Notes: generated from the letters alone by a model not told the origin. A stretch of 64,000 nt of DNA from Panopea generosa (GCA_029582155.1 CM055899.1:82057556-82121555), one strand, 5' to 3'. Numbered from the stretch's first letter, positions 35,100 to 46,374 are shown. Numbers and translations: made by a program.

Positions 35100-35620
35100 T
35101 AGATCGTGGACACCATATCAATTAAAGTTCTTTTTTTTTCAAAAATAAATACAGCACACAATAAATGCACAAAATATTTGGTCTTAATGTCAGACGTATA
35201 TTCTCCTTCGTACATCCTATCGATATCAGAAAAATGGTTAATACCAAGAATGCTACTCCTAATCGATTTGATTATGTTATTGGAACGTTTGATTTGCAAT
35301 CATCGATTTTTACAAAGAAATTGGTCCGAGGATGTATTCAAGGAGAACCTCTATCACCGTATATTTTTATATTATACGCGGAGTTCTTTACTGTTTTGCT
35401 TCGAGTTTATCCAAATATAAAGATTAATATAAGAGAAAAGTAATGCCAATATGTTTTAATGTTGTATACTGATATGTCCGGTTTAACTAAAAATGTCGAT
35501 AAAACTAAAACTGTATACTATTAGACTGTATCAATGGAAAATACAAATCAAAAGTTCTGTGAGCATCAAAAGTTCTCAACAAGAGTTATTCCTGAAAGTT
35601 GTTATAACTTTTGCTGTGTG
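35100..35620 (+). pseudogene. LINE reverse transcriptase fragment (L1/Tx1-like)
   Basis: The frame at 35165-35443 contains FDYVIGTFDLQ and then GCIQGEPLSPYIFILYAEFF. The latter is the RQGDPLSPYLF motif B of L1-type reverse transcriptases with Q-G-E-P-L-S-P preserved. After a stop, a shifted frame has NVDKTKTV, and another shift gives NQKFCEHQKFS, both expected slightly downstream in the same family. The YADD box region is lost. It is a short, frameshifted relic abutting the MITE copy, inside the putative intron. Confidence 0.65.
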
Positions 35621-36174
35621 CGTAATATTAAGGTCGGAAATGCAAGCGTTGTCATCATTGGGCTCAAAAGGAAAAATATTGGAAAACAATTTAATAATTT
35701 AACAAGGCGATTTTCATTTAATAGCAGAATTTGAAAATCAGTATATATAACTTTTTAAGAATTTGAAGGTATATAGGCATATTAAAGACATTCAACTCAA
35801 CATAAAAAAGAGCATTCGTTCTAAGTCAAGAAGAATGTTGACTTTTTGGATGATTTAAGCGTACTAACATGTAAACGCAGTTCGAGTGCATCTGACTTTA
35901 TTAACTCTCTTGAAATTCATAATAGTATTGCACTGGTTAGTTCGATGTTGAACATACGCTCAGTTTGCACACTTTTTTTAAAAGTTATACGAATGCACAC
36001 GATACTATTATTTTAATATATATTAACATGTTTTATTATAAGCATTTTACGCGGGGCGATAAAATCCAGGAACAGCCATTGCATTTGGCAATGCAACAGA
36101 GAAACATCAATGAGAACATAATAAATAATAACGAATCAATATTTCAGTTTAAGACTATCAAAAACATATAATAC

Positions 36175-36770
36175 CTTTCTGCCCAGTTGCACCAGAGTCA
36201 TCACCACGGTAATCCCAGACCGATAACATCTCTGAAAACGTCAGAACATGCATTTCGTCGTGCGAACTGCATGGACACTCGCCATTCGTCAAGAACTCAC
36301 TCAACATTAGCAACCCGCTTCTTACTCCTGTAACATGCGGGCATTGGACATATGCTTCAATCCTGCTACTTTTGACCCAAGTGTTGTGTTATTTGTTGTA
36401 ACGTCTGTTCCACAAACTGTCTCACCTCTGCACATACAGACACATCTGGATCAGTTGTTTTCCGACCATATTGCGTAACCCATATCTGGATGACATTTTC
36501 CAGGAAGTATATGGTTACTCGATGAGTTTTGTTGATGTCAAAAACTCCACACCCGCAGAATATCAGATGTTTATCCTTCTGTGTTGATATTGACCACTTC
36601 GTGAGGCAAGCGGCCAGTAGTCGGTGGTATATTGAGGAATGTAAAAATGTAGTGGAATCAGTAAAACACAGAATGGATGTTGACTTGGAGTCGGCTGTTT
36701 GAGAAGGAATCAGATATTTTGATGGTACCGTTTCTTTGCGGACACTTCGTGCATAGAAGTAATCGAGAAC
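36175..36770 (-). pseudogene. COR-domain exon (C-terminal half), one frameshift
   Basis: An acceptor (ACACATTGTAG) precedes 36770 and a donor (AAAG|GTATTA) follows 36175. The first 145 codons read VLDYFYARSVRKETVPSKYL, FTDSTTFLHSSIYHRLLAAC, LIFCGCGVFDINKTHRVTIY and FLENVIQIWVTQYG. This is the second half of a COR (C-terminal of Roc) domain, the dimerisation module of ROCO proteins. After HLGQK the frame is lost by one extra base (about 36330). It resumes as RIEAYVQCPHVTGVRSGLLM and ECPCSSHDEMHV to the donor, where it ends in phase 1. Everything else about the exon, including both splice sites and their phases, looks normal. The break is either a recent mutation or a sequencing/assembly error. 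Confidence 0.8.
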
Positions 36771-36944
36771 CTACAATGTGTTAATACACTTTATTATTCA
36801 ATTTGGTTAAATACATTGTATTAGGCCACTTAATTGGGATTTCAAATAAATATATTACTAGTATTCACATTTATCACCTAAACAGCACGAGAATTAAAGC
36901 AAGGACAAATGTATTTAACAATACTTCAGAGTATAACCTGAAAC

Positions 36945-37060
36945 AGTGGAGCGCGTGGTCCAGTGGTAGAGCATTGGAAGATGTTTGGTTCGATCCTCCG
37001 CCACGGTTATACATGTATGTGTTGTCATTTCGCAAGACACAGGAAAATTTCTCAATCGAA
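36945..37060 (+). mobile_element. tRNA-like SINE head, family 3
   Basis: GCGTGGTCCAGTGGTAGAGC and TTGGTTCGATCCTCCGCC resemble polymerase III boxes. A reversed piece with the same B-box sequence (GGCTTTGATTCTCCGCCACG) lies at about 37570-37640 on the minus strand. Both sit in the putative COR-gene intron. Confidence 0.5.
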
Positions 37061-37829
37061 GTCATAAAATACAAATGTAAATGTATTAAATAAAACTCAG
37101 ATTGTTCGGATCGAATGATTACAGTAATTAAAATCAACCTAAACCGAGTTAGTGTTTGTTTCTCTTTGAGCAAGTCTGAACAAAGATTTGTTCAACGTTC
37201 CAGAATGTTACTCTCTATTAACATGATGATACATGCATAAGTAAAAACCGATGAATGTTATTTCCTAGATAGCATAATATGGCTACGTAATTTATAAACA
37301 CATTATGTTTAAATGTGTATTCATTAATGGTATATAAATTTAAAATGATATTCATTATTTATGTTATATTAAACATCGATAGAAAAATGTTAACTTGTCC
37401 TTAATAGTATAAATTTTAGATCCGTATGTATTCAATAAGTCATAGTATAAAAATTAACAGTCGCTTAATCACATGTAATAACATAGTATATGTGTATGAC
37501 TTTTATTATGAATCAAGTTTCAACAACTAAGACAAATCATGCTCAAAGTGTTATTGAATAGACCAAGTTCTAAGCTCATGCTGATAAAGTATCTTGCTCA
37601 AGGACAGAACCGTGGCGGAGAATCAAAGCCACAACACCATCTCCCTCTCTCCCCCTCCCCCAACACACACCCTTCATACACTCCACCATCAGGTATCTGA
37701 GCTCAGTAAGAAAGATGTTTTCTAAAATTAATATAATGTCACTTTTGACAAAATCTCCTCAGCAAACCGTAAAATATGTAGCTAATTAGTAAGACTCAAT
37801 TTCCTGACATTTCCTACATTTGTTTCACC

Positions 37830-38065
37830 ATACATGGATAGACAAGTATCAACAGTATGACTTACATGTAATGATCAATTATATAAAATACATTTGTTAG
37901 ACCAGATATGGATAGACAAGTATCAACAGTATGACTTACATGTAATGATCGATAAATGATATTAAATACATTTGTTAGACCATACATAGATAGACAAGTA
38001 TCAACAGTATGACTTACATGTAATGATTGAAAAATGATATAAAATACATTTCGAATATCTGGATC
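37830..38065. repeat. 77-bp minisatellite, three copies
   Basis: The unit carries GATAGACAAGTATCAACAGT followed by ATGACTTACATGTAATGATC and ATACATTTGTTAGACCA. It lies just downstream (minus-strand sense) of COR exon 38199-38326, in the next intron. Confidence 0.9.
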
Positions 38066-38198
38066 GAACAAGGTAGTTAAAGTGTTAGTTGATAAAATAG
38101 CTACCATGTCGATAAATTGATTAAATATATACTAAGTTCGTAACATAGTTAATTTGCAATTGTCTGATAAAAGAGAGGCAAAACAAAACAAAACACAC

Positions 38199-38326
38199 CA
38201 CAACTTCAGTCATGTCTTCATTGAATGTACGTGGCTTGGCAATGATGTCCAATTTCTCCATCAATCTAATCAAGTAATGGCGATGTTCATAAAAACTTTC
38301 ATTCTCTTCGTTTTTCCATATAGAGT
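38199..38326 (-). CDS. COR-domain exon, middle part
   Basis: This exon is too short to stand out by length. It is flanked by an acceptor (TTATCTACAG) and a donor (GTG|GTGTGT) and encodes 42 full codons plus two leading bases. Landmarks are SIWKNEENESFYEHRHYL, RLMEKLDIIAKPR and DMTEVV. In ROCO proteins this segment follows the WQEFN...KKDLV strand and leads into the VLDYFYAR part. The two leading bases complete a GAC codon with the G left by the exon at 40418, and the phase 0 end joins the next exon's GTT CTC. Finding the expected sequence in the right order, strand and phase is strong evidence for the gene model. The exon itself is undamaged. Confidence 0.8.
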
Positions 38327-38399
38327 CTGTAGATAATGACTAGGACAAAAGAATATTATTGTTACACGTACGTAAGTTCTCGATAGGCAGCAAGATTCA

Positions 38400-38990
38400 C
38401 GCCCCGCTGTCCAGAACGAATTTTAACAATCAGAATGTAAGATGCTGGAAGATTACTAAACTGTCTTCCTATATTTGAGCATTTAAATCATTCATACTTT
38501 TATTGTAAGAACGCGTGTTAATGTCATCTAGATAATAAATATATAAAAAAGATAACACTTTATAGTGCTACGTTTTCTGAGTATAATATAATTAGAAAGC
38601 ACAAAACATTGTTTTATAACGTTTTGACCACTACCCATACACCAAGACTACCATGAATCTTCATACAAGTGTTCACTGCCATAAAGTGGACAGTGTGCGA
38701 TAACTTAGTTTTGATTTTAGGTAGAATTAATGGCGATTTCACGTTGAGACATTTCGTTTCTGAGACTTGCTAAAAAATTATTTTCAATATTAATAAATTT
38801 TCACGTGTGTGTCCAATGTCATAAAACGCACTCACGATCCCCATCAAGTGGAATACCGTCATTTTGAATTAAGGAGTTTTCATTTCGGTTAAATTGTTAC
38901 CATTTACAACATTTTTATTGGATAATACATGTATTCTTCATTGGACTTATCATAATTTAACTTGACATATTACTACTATCATTTATTTAA
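38400..38990. other. intron-like DNA, nothing recognised
   Basis: AT-rich sequence between the middle COR exon and the 40-bp satellite. Confidence 0.4.
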
Positions 38991-38994
38991 TCGG

Positions 38995-40245
38995 GTCAAC
39001 CTTTACAACGTTATTGCCCCTGACAAATTATTGGGTCAACCATTACAAAATTATTACCCCTGACAAAACGTCGCGTCAACCATTTCAACAAAATAAAGGG
39101 TCAACCATAAAACGTTATTGTCACTGACAAAGACTAGGGTCAATCATTACAACGTTATTGCCGTTGACAAAGAACATGGTCAACCATAAAACGTTATTGC
39201 CCCTGACAAAGAAAAGGGTCAATTATTATAACGTTATTGCCCCTGACAAAATATCGGATAAACCATTGCAACGTTATTGCCCCTGACAAAATATCGGATC
39301 AACCATTATAACGTTATTGCCCTTAACAAAATATAGGATCAATCATAAGAACGTTATTGCCCCTGACAAAGTATAGGGTCAACAATTACAACGATATTGC
39401 CCCTGACAAAATATAGGGTCAATCATTACAGCGTTATTGCCCCTGACAAAATATATGGTCAACAATTACAACGGTATTGCTCCTGACAAAAAATAGGGTC
39501 AACCTTTACATCATTATTGCCCCTGACAAATTATGAGATCAACCATTACAACGTTTTTGCCCCTGACAAAATATCGGGTCAAACATTGTTACGTTATTGC
39601 CCCTAACAAAATATCGGGTCAAACATTTCAACGGTTTTGCTCCTGACAACATATCGGGTCAACCATTACAACGTCATTGCATCTGACAAAATATAGGGTC
39701 AACCATTACAATGATGTTGTCCCTGACAAAATAAAGGGTCACCCATTACAACGTCATTGTCCTTGATAAAATATCGGGTCAACCATTACAACGTTAAAGC
39801 CCCTGGCAAAATATAGAGTCAACCATTACAACGTTATTGCCCCTGACTAAATATAGGTTCAACAATTACAACGTTATTGCACCTGACAAAATATAGGGTC
39901 AACCATTATAATGTTGTTGCCCTTAACACAATATCGGGTCAATCATTACAAAGTTATTGCTCCTGATAAAATATCGTGTCAACCATTACAATGTTATGCC
40001 CCTGACAAAATATAGGGTCAACCATTACAATGATGTTGCCCCTGACAAATAAAGGCTAACCTATTACAACGTTATTGCCCCTGACAAAATATAGGGTCAA
40101 CCATTACAACGTTATTGCATCTGACCAAATAAAGGGTCAATCATATCAATGTTATTACCCCTGACAAAATATAGGTTCAACCAATACAACGTCATTGCCC
40201 CTGAAAAAATACCGGTCAACCATTACAACGTTATTGCCCCTGAAA
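38995..40245. repeat. 40-bp minisatellite, about 31 copies
   Basis: The unit is GGGTCAACCATTACAACGTT followed by ATTGCCCCTGACAAAATATA. Copies vary mainly by point changes. The array lies wholly between two COR exons (38326 and 40418), so it fills much of that intron. Confidence 0.95.
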
Positions 40246-40417
40246 AATGTCAATTTTCACCAATTCAAGTGCAATAATTCTAGAGTAAACGAAATGAAGA
40301 TATCTGGTCATTCTTGTAGTGGTATATACTACTATTGGGATGAAGATGTGTTGGTGACAAAAGCTAAAATATATTCGAGCTTATTAAACTGATATATACT
40401 AGATTATATTCACCTAC

Positions 40418-40575
40418 CAACAAGATCCTTCTTTAAAATGCCTTTCCTGTTGAATTCCTGCCAATCTTTGAAAATCGTTGGTTTCTTACAAAACCTTTTG
40501 GCTGTTATAAGACACTTAAAAGCGTCAATTGTCCACTGGGGATCAATTAAGACGTGCATGTTTAGACCTTCGTCA
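40418..40575 (-). CDS. COR-domain exon, N-terminal part
   Basis: An acceptor (TATTGAATTTCAG) precedes 40575. The donor G|GTAGGT after 40418 is the one that keeps phase with the next exon; a GTGAAT four bases further would break it. The exon encodes DEGLNMHVLIDPQWTIDAF, KCLITAKRFC and FKDWQEFNRKGILKKDLV. The stretch with an aspartate-proline-tryptophan core and a following DAF is a hallmark of the COR-A half in ROCO proteins. These act downstream of the Roc GTPase domain. No Roc exon or P-loop was found further upstream in the window, so the N-terminal part is missing, unrecognised, or interrupted by repeats. No damage is visible in this exon. Confidence 0.8.
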
Positions 40576-40629
40576 CTGAAATTCAATAGTATCGTTTTTA
40601 GTAACATGTCCGTGAAATTAGAATTCTGA

Positions 40630-41080
40630 TGATTAACAACAACGTTCTAAGTTATAAATAATTGTACAAGGAAATATATCAAATAGTTCATAGAGTTATA
40701 GAATAAGTGTTTTAAACGAGATTAAACATATCAACAACCGATGAAATCAAGTACATGTAGCTACACGCATTTGTAACTCAAACAATTACTGAATAGCACA
40801 AAACAATATATGGGAAGGCTGAGAGATACTTGGCGCTATCTCCGGTTGTTGAAAATAGACAAGCACTTACATGGCGGTTGAAATGTAGACAACTTTTCAG
40901 AATTTAACAACAGTATCACCTATCACATTTTCTCATGTTCATTATTGGCACACACTGGCAAATACGTCTTGGTTAATCACACATACTTATCTCCATATAT
41001 ATATCATGCATTGTGGGTGAGCATCAAGAGATCCCAAAAATCGTAAATTCCGTTGTTGTGAATTTAATTATCTCCCCCTT
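40630..41080. other. gene-free stretch
   Basis: Nothing is recognised upstream of the first visible COR exon. Confidence 0.4.
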
Positions 41081-41083
41081 TAG

Positions 41084-41134
41084 ATATATATATATATATA
41101 TATATTTATTAGGACTATGTTAAAGTTAAAACTT

Positions 41135-41190
<56 letters not shown>

Positions 41191-41194
41191 TATA
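41084..41194. repeat. (TA)n microsatellite, two blocks
   Basis: Two TA runs (about 41084-41105 and 41138-41194) are separated by some 30 bases. Confidence 0.95.
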
Positions 41195-41199
41195 AGTAT

Positions 41200-41362
41200 T
41201 TAGACTTTCTTGCTCGACACTCGACTTTGTTACTGGACACTTTACTTTCTTACTCGATATTCAATTTTCTTACTAAACAATCGACGTTTTTACTCGACAC
41301 TCGACTTTTTTCTCGATTGTCTTTACTCGACACTCAATTTTCTTACTCGACACTCGACAGTT
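41200..41362. repeat. short tandem repeat of about 20 bp
   Basis: Irregular repeats of CTTACTCGACACTCGACTTT, about eight copies with variable T-run length. Confidence 0.85.
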
Positions 41363-41364
41363 AG

Positions 41365-42945
41365 AAAGCATCTTTCCCATTTATGGTATAAACAAACTAT
41401 ATCATTGTAATTTCAATGATCTTCTTTTTAGTTAAATTTTATTCTAATGTCCATTGTTTTATCAATAAATTGGGTCCTCCTTGGTCGAGCGATCCAAGGC
41501 ACTGCCGTCCAATGACCGAAATGTCTTGTGATGCATTCCTCCAATAGCAAGACTGGATATACCATTTATTATTATGTTATGTGTTGAAAAGAACAGTGTC
41601 TTATGTTTTTTGTGGTATATATATATATAAATTACTTTTCATTACCCTTGCAGTGTACAGGAAGGTATAGTTCTCACAAAACACCGTTGAAGAAGAATGA
41701 CAGGTGGAGCGTTCGGTACCGGCAAACATATGTTAGGTCTTTGGTTGATGATATGCTTATTATGTTAGATTGGAAATGCTAACCACATGAACGCTGCAAT
41801 TCACATATTATGACGTCAAATATAAAATCGATATAATTAATAAATATAAACTTATTAGGCCTCTGGCGTATTGACCAATACGATAGTCCAAGATCAAATA
41901 TCAATGTTAATATGTGCTGCGCTGCACTGCACTGCACTGCACTGCACTGCCCTTCCAATTCTTTAATACGGCCCGACAGTGAATCAAAAACACGACCTTT
42001 CGCATGGTTTCTGTTTTGCAAGAGTTTCATCCTTTTAAATAAAATGATCTTTTAATCCTATTTGTAAGTGTCCTTCTTCACTCTTGTTATTTGTGTATGT
42101 ATCCTTTTCATAGCCATTCAAGGTCCTTATTCACAATTACTATATGCATTTTAACAATCAATAATCAATGGAATAATGTTAAAGTAAATAAATAAGCAAA
42201 AAGCGAAATAAAAACAATTGTATTAAAAGTGTTACCTGATTTAAAGTTTAAACTCAAATCAAATTTAGCTTTAAAACAATCAAAGGATGCATATAAAACT
42301 GTTGTTAAGATCTATATTGCCCCATATTTGCCCTCTGTCATCTGTCCAATAATAAATAATATACTCTATCACAGCTATATATTTTTGATATTTAAGAGGA
42401 TTGTTTCAGATGTTCGTGGGCTTACGTCATAACTTATAATTCTCGACGTAACTACCCTAATTAAACCTATTACGATAGTATATGATTATTATACAGTTCA
42501 ATGTACCATATGGATTTTAATTATACGAGTCAATGTTGGAATGAAAACCTGTATTTGAAGAGATCAATTTAATTGATGACACATTAAATCTCCGAAACGG
42601 TCGTTTTATAGTTTTAATTCAATTCAGTTTTACTCTTCCAGATGATAGATTATATGTTTATTTGATCACTAAGAAATTTTGCAAACGAAAAAATAAATCT
42701 TGAGTGCATTATTAGGAACGGATTTTGTCTCCAAATTAATGTTCGTCTCTTTTCGATAAACACCTTCGGCAGAAAACGGGAAGTCATTCGTATTCTATTT
42801 TCATAATCATGTACATGGTTTTTGTCACTTGTGCAATTGATGAAATTAAGATCATTGGATGTGAGTAAATCACAAACTAAACCAACATTCAAAATAGTTT
42901 CATTGGTCATCATATTCTTTGTTGCATGTGGATTTTCACTTGTTT
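41365..42945. other. gene-free stretch with SINE scraps
   Basis: No gene is recognised. A tRNA-like piece (CTTGGTCGAGCGATCCAAGG) lies near 41480. A GCACT run repeated about five times sits near 41925-41950, next to a reversed tRNA-like piece (to about 42010). The 87-codon minus-strand frame at 42650-42913 has no motif. Confidence 0.45.
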
Positions 42946-42949
42946 ACAT

Positions 42950-43130
42950 TCTTTCTACTTTGGGACGGTAATCTAATGAATAGAATGTTGACCGCTCACG
43001 CCAGAGGTTGCGGGTTCGATCCTCAGCTCGACCCGTTAGCTCTCAGAAAACAACACTCAGTACTGGTTCTACCCAGGAAGCGGACTCGAAAGCGGTTTAT
43101 ATAAGTTCTGAACTGTATTGAAGAACCCGC
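42950..43130 (+). mobile_element. tRNA-derived SINE, family 1
   Basis: The head has GAATGTTGACCGCTCACGCC and TTGCGGGTTCGATCCTCAGC. The body has CAACACTCAGTACTGGTTCT and AAGCGGTTTATATAAGTTCT. It matches the copy at 4500-4690 and has a better-preserved B box. Confidence 0.8.
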
Positions 43131-43260
43131 ATGCAAATAATTTAAACATCACGTGACACATTTGATTGGCTGATTGGAATATCGCTGTGTGTTGTGGAAC
43201 CCGTATGCATAAATATAGACATCACGTGACGAGGTCAGCACCTTTGATTTGTTGCTTGAA
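43120..43260 (+). promoter_or_regulatory. duplicated E-box / octamer-like block
   Basis: Two similar units lie about 73 bases apart. The first carries ATGCAAAT (an octamer-like site) then ACATCACGTGAC; the second carries ATGCATAAAT then ACATCACGTGAC. The shared CACGTG is a palindromic E-box core. No gene starts clearly beside it, so a regulatory role is only suggested. Confidence 0.3.
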
Positions 43261-43285
43261 ATTCCGTACAAAATTGGTTGTAGTG

Positions 43286-43338
43286 TGGTACCCTGCCCAA
43301 CTTCATTCTGTAACGGAATGAAGTTGGGCAGGGTACCA
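43286..43338. other. perfect inverted repeat (hairpin)
   Basis: Two 22-base arms (43287-43308 and 43316-43337) are exactly complementary, extendable by one T-A pair, around a 7-base loop TGTAACG. The arms are G+C-rich for the region (GGTACCCTGCCC...). It has no T-run on either side and no coding frame. Confidence 0.85.
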
Positions 43339-44088
43339 AAATAAATTTGTTGGGACTAGCTAGTATATTGACTTTCTAGATATTTGGAGAGCAAATACTT
43401 GCGTTGATCTTTTTGTTTTAAACACAACTTTAAATATGTAGTAAGAACTAACGTATTATGTTCGAACCTGTTATAATGGCGAATGAATAAGTTTTTCAAG
43501 CCCTAATTTTAATTTTTGATCTCTTGATTATTCAACTTTCGATCCCTTGATTTGTCTAAGGTACTTATCATTACAAAAAAGTATTTAACCTTCAAAATAA
43601 ACTATTAAAAAAAAAGTTTCCTACATACAACTGAAAATACAATATATACAGTTAATGTACTTGGAAATTTTCCACCAAACTTATAATATTACATTTTGCA
43701 TATCCAAATTAATGAATTCTTACAACAGCCTCTGCAATACTGTTACACAACCCAATGCTCAAAGAAGCATTCCTGCTGGACCCCGCCTCATGGCGGCGCC
43801 CAATTATGCTGACTACGCTCATGAAAACGATACATTTTTATCGCAGACATCAATTTGAATTTTAAAAAACACAAAAAAGCTCTATAACGATGCATAATGT
43901 TAGTCATTATAGTCTTGTTAATGGACCCTTTATGTAAGGTCTTAATCCGCACACTACCAGAACATTTTGCTTATTCTAAAAAACGGTACGTCGCTTCAAT
44001 ATATAACGCTTCAGTATGCCTGATATGTGTAATAACAAATATGCATTGGGTGTAAAGTTGTTTTGTTTTCTATCATTGTAATGTTATA

Positions 44089-44325
44089 ATGCCAAAAAAA
44101 GTGATGTTTTCTAAATCTAAGATTCTGGATTATGTGCGCATTAAATTTTTTGTATTGCTGTGTGAACTCTCGAACATCGGCGGCAAACAATCGTCGATAT
44201 TTGTAAACAAAGACCTCACAAACGAGTGGATCGCTCGTTTAAGAAATACACGCTACAATCGAGGTTATTTATTTTTGCACGTATTTAAGAAGCAGTCCAT
44301 TAGAGGTTTACGTATAGTAATATAG
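44089..44325 (+). other. open frame of 78 codons, unidentified
   Basis: The frame starts MPKKVMFSKSKILDY, includes NKDLTNEWIARLRNTRYNRG and ends in TAG. Its composition is less AT-biased than random frames nearby, but no family, splice partner or promoter is recognised. It may be a repeat-derived relic. Confidence 0.2.
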
Positions 44326-44577
44326 ATAACCATCAAATGAACGCATTGTATAGCCAGATCGATACCGAGGGATTCCTCTACCTGGTAATACTATTTGAAG
44401 ACATATTTATAATCTAATATGATAATATGAAAGAATAGCTTTAAACTTCAAACAAATTACACTTTTAAATTAATTAATTCATTTTATAAAGTGATAACTT
44501 CAAATGTCATAAAATTAATATCTATTTGATAGTTCGACAACAATTTCATTTATAGGTTGAATTTACTCTGGCGATCT

Positions 44578-44648
44578 TCATTCATCTTGGATATAATTCC
44601 ATGCGGATATAACTTCATTCTTAGACTGACCTTGACCAGTCGCTGCAT
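44578..44648 (-). other. candidate last exon of a small unknown gene
   Basis: The acceptor TTTTAAATTAG precedes 44648. One frame reads DAATGQGQSKNEVISAWNYI followed by QDE and a stop. It could be spliced to the candidate exon ending at 46009. No family is recognised, and another frame is also open. Confidence 0.2.
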
Positions 44649-44825
44649 CTAATTTAAAACACAATAAACATTATTGTAGGCATCATTGAAGCTAAAAGAA
44701 ATACATCTAGATAAGCATTAAGTTTAAATTCTTCAAAATTAGAACGTACATGTCGTTATTTATTCAACAGTACGTATAGAAGTCAAAGGGAACATCAGTT
44801 AAACTAGCATAAATACAATAGGGAA

Positions 44826-45120
44826 CCTTAGCAGTGGTCTAGGGGTACAGCTTCTGCCTCGCATGTGGAAGGTCGTGGGTTCGATCCCCGGACGGGTCAA
44901 ACCAAAGACTTAAAAAAAGTAGAAGCTATCTCGCTTGGCGCTGATGATTTAGTGGATAGTTTTATGTCTTGTTGTCCCAGTGGCAGTATAATGAGACTGG
45001 GTGGGATATCACGGCATGCGGCATGATACTCGAGTGTATGTCTCATAAAGTAGACACCGTCACGATATAACTGAAAAAAATGTTGAAAGTGACTCTAAAC
45101 ACCTTACAACAACAACTACA
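44826..45120 (+). mobile_element. tRNA-derived SINE, family 2, complete
   Basis: The head has AGTGGTCTAGGGGTACAGC and an intact B box GTGGGTTCGATCCCCGG. The body has AACCAAAGACTTAAAAAA and GAGACTGGGTGGGATATCAC. The tail has AGTGACTCTAAACACCTTAC and CAACAACAACT. It is the best-preserved family 2 copy in the window. Confidence 0.85.
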
Positions 45121-45479
45121 ACTGGGAAAGTTTTACCTCAGAATATAGGCAGTGCAATTTGACGTCCATTAACACAGATAATCTATGCCGAATATCCAGT
45201 TTTCGCCAAACCAAAGCATGCAAAAAACAACAAAACAGTGCAGGGTTTTCAGTTACTAAAATGCTGAACACTTTAGGACGAACACATGCAACTTAATTTT
45301 GTTCATGTTTTTATCCATCGAGCAATTGAAATTTCGTGTCGTTTAACCGCGAAACCATGGTTAACGTTTGCTGATTATGATATCCAAACATTACTTTGTG
45401 TGTTTATTCAATTATTCCATTGGTTGGATACTTTATATACGGGTAAAATTGTGAACGCCGTGCTTGCAATTTAAAGATA

Positions 45480-45670
45480 GCTGTAATTGTTGTTGCTGTA
45501 TGGCGTTAAGCGTCGCTTTTAATATTTTAAGTCTTGTCGTGACGTTTTCTTCTTAAGACATTCTTGGTACTACCACACTGTAGCATCAAGTCGCAGACGC
45601 ATTGGATGATACCCTTGCCAGTCAAATTATACTAATAACTGGCCAACTAGAACTATCCTCTAAATGATGA
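45480..45670 (-). mobile_element. reversed SINE, family 2, body and tail
   Basis: On the minus strand it carries the AGCGACGCTTAACGCCATAC-type tail and the ATCCAATGCGTCTGCGACTT body. The tRNA-like head is absent or worn. Confidence 0.65.
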
Positions 45671-46008
45671 TGACGCTTCTAGTACCCTAAATCAAGTATT
45701 TTCTAGATAGAGCTTGACATCCTGGTAATATTATTTACAGGAAAGACTTGGACTGAAACCTCATAATATAATATCATAGAACTTCTGATAGGTCCTATAT
45801 ACCATGATTTTTGAATATAATAACCAACACTCATTTATGTTGCCATACCCGTGTGATCTTTTTCTCTTCAACTTTTCTTTTTGGAAAATATATCAAGATG
45901 TTTTTCTCCAGAATTAATATTTTACACCCATGAGTGTGTATCGAATATTCGTTACATTGCTTGACAACGTATTGGACGTCAAAAAGTTACAGAATAACGT
46001 TTGTATAC

Positions 46009-46098
46009 CTCTTCTAATGTAAGCCGCCAGCCCGTTGCCACTTCAATATTGTCATCCAACTGTTCGACTGACGATTCGACCGTATTGACAATAATTAA
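46009..46098 (-). other. candidate internal exon, unknown product
   Basis: The minus-strand frame contains VESSVEQLDDNIEVATGWRL followed by TLEE and a donor (GAAGAG|GTATAC). The sequence is acidic, balanced and protein-like within AT-rich surroundings. The acceptor is ambiguous. I cannot name the family. Confidence 0.25.
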
Positions 46099-46374
46099 TT
46101 AAACACCTAATAAATAGACACACAAACAAATAAGTACATTAATATAATATATATGTTTGGTAACAAGTGGATAATTAAATAAAAGAATAAATAAGAGAAT
46201 AAATTAACGGAGGACAGAAAGGATGAACATTTATTTATGATTGGATAATAAGAAAAACATATTACAAAACTATACGACGACTTTGTCTGAAGAGTGTGTA
46301 CACATGTAATCTTAGGATAGGACAGTAAACGTATCAAACGAGAAGTATCATATACATATATTTGAGTATGTTTG

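Noticed and set aside
35965..36171. Plus-strand frame of 68 codons after the LINE fragment
   Set aside because: Composition is AT-driven and no LINE or other motif is visible; it also ends at the donor side of the COR exon on the opposite strand.
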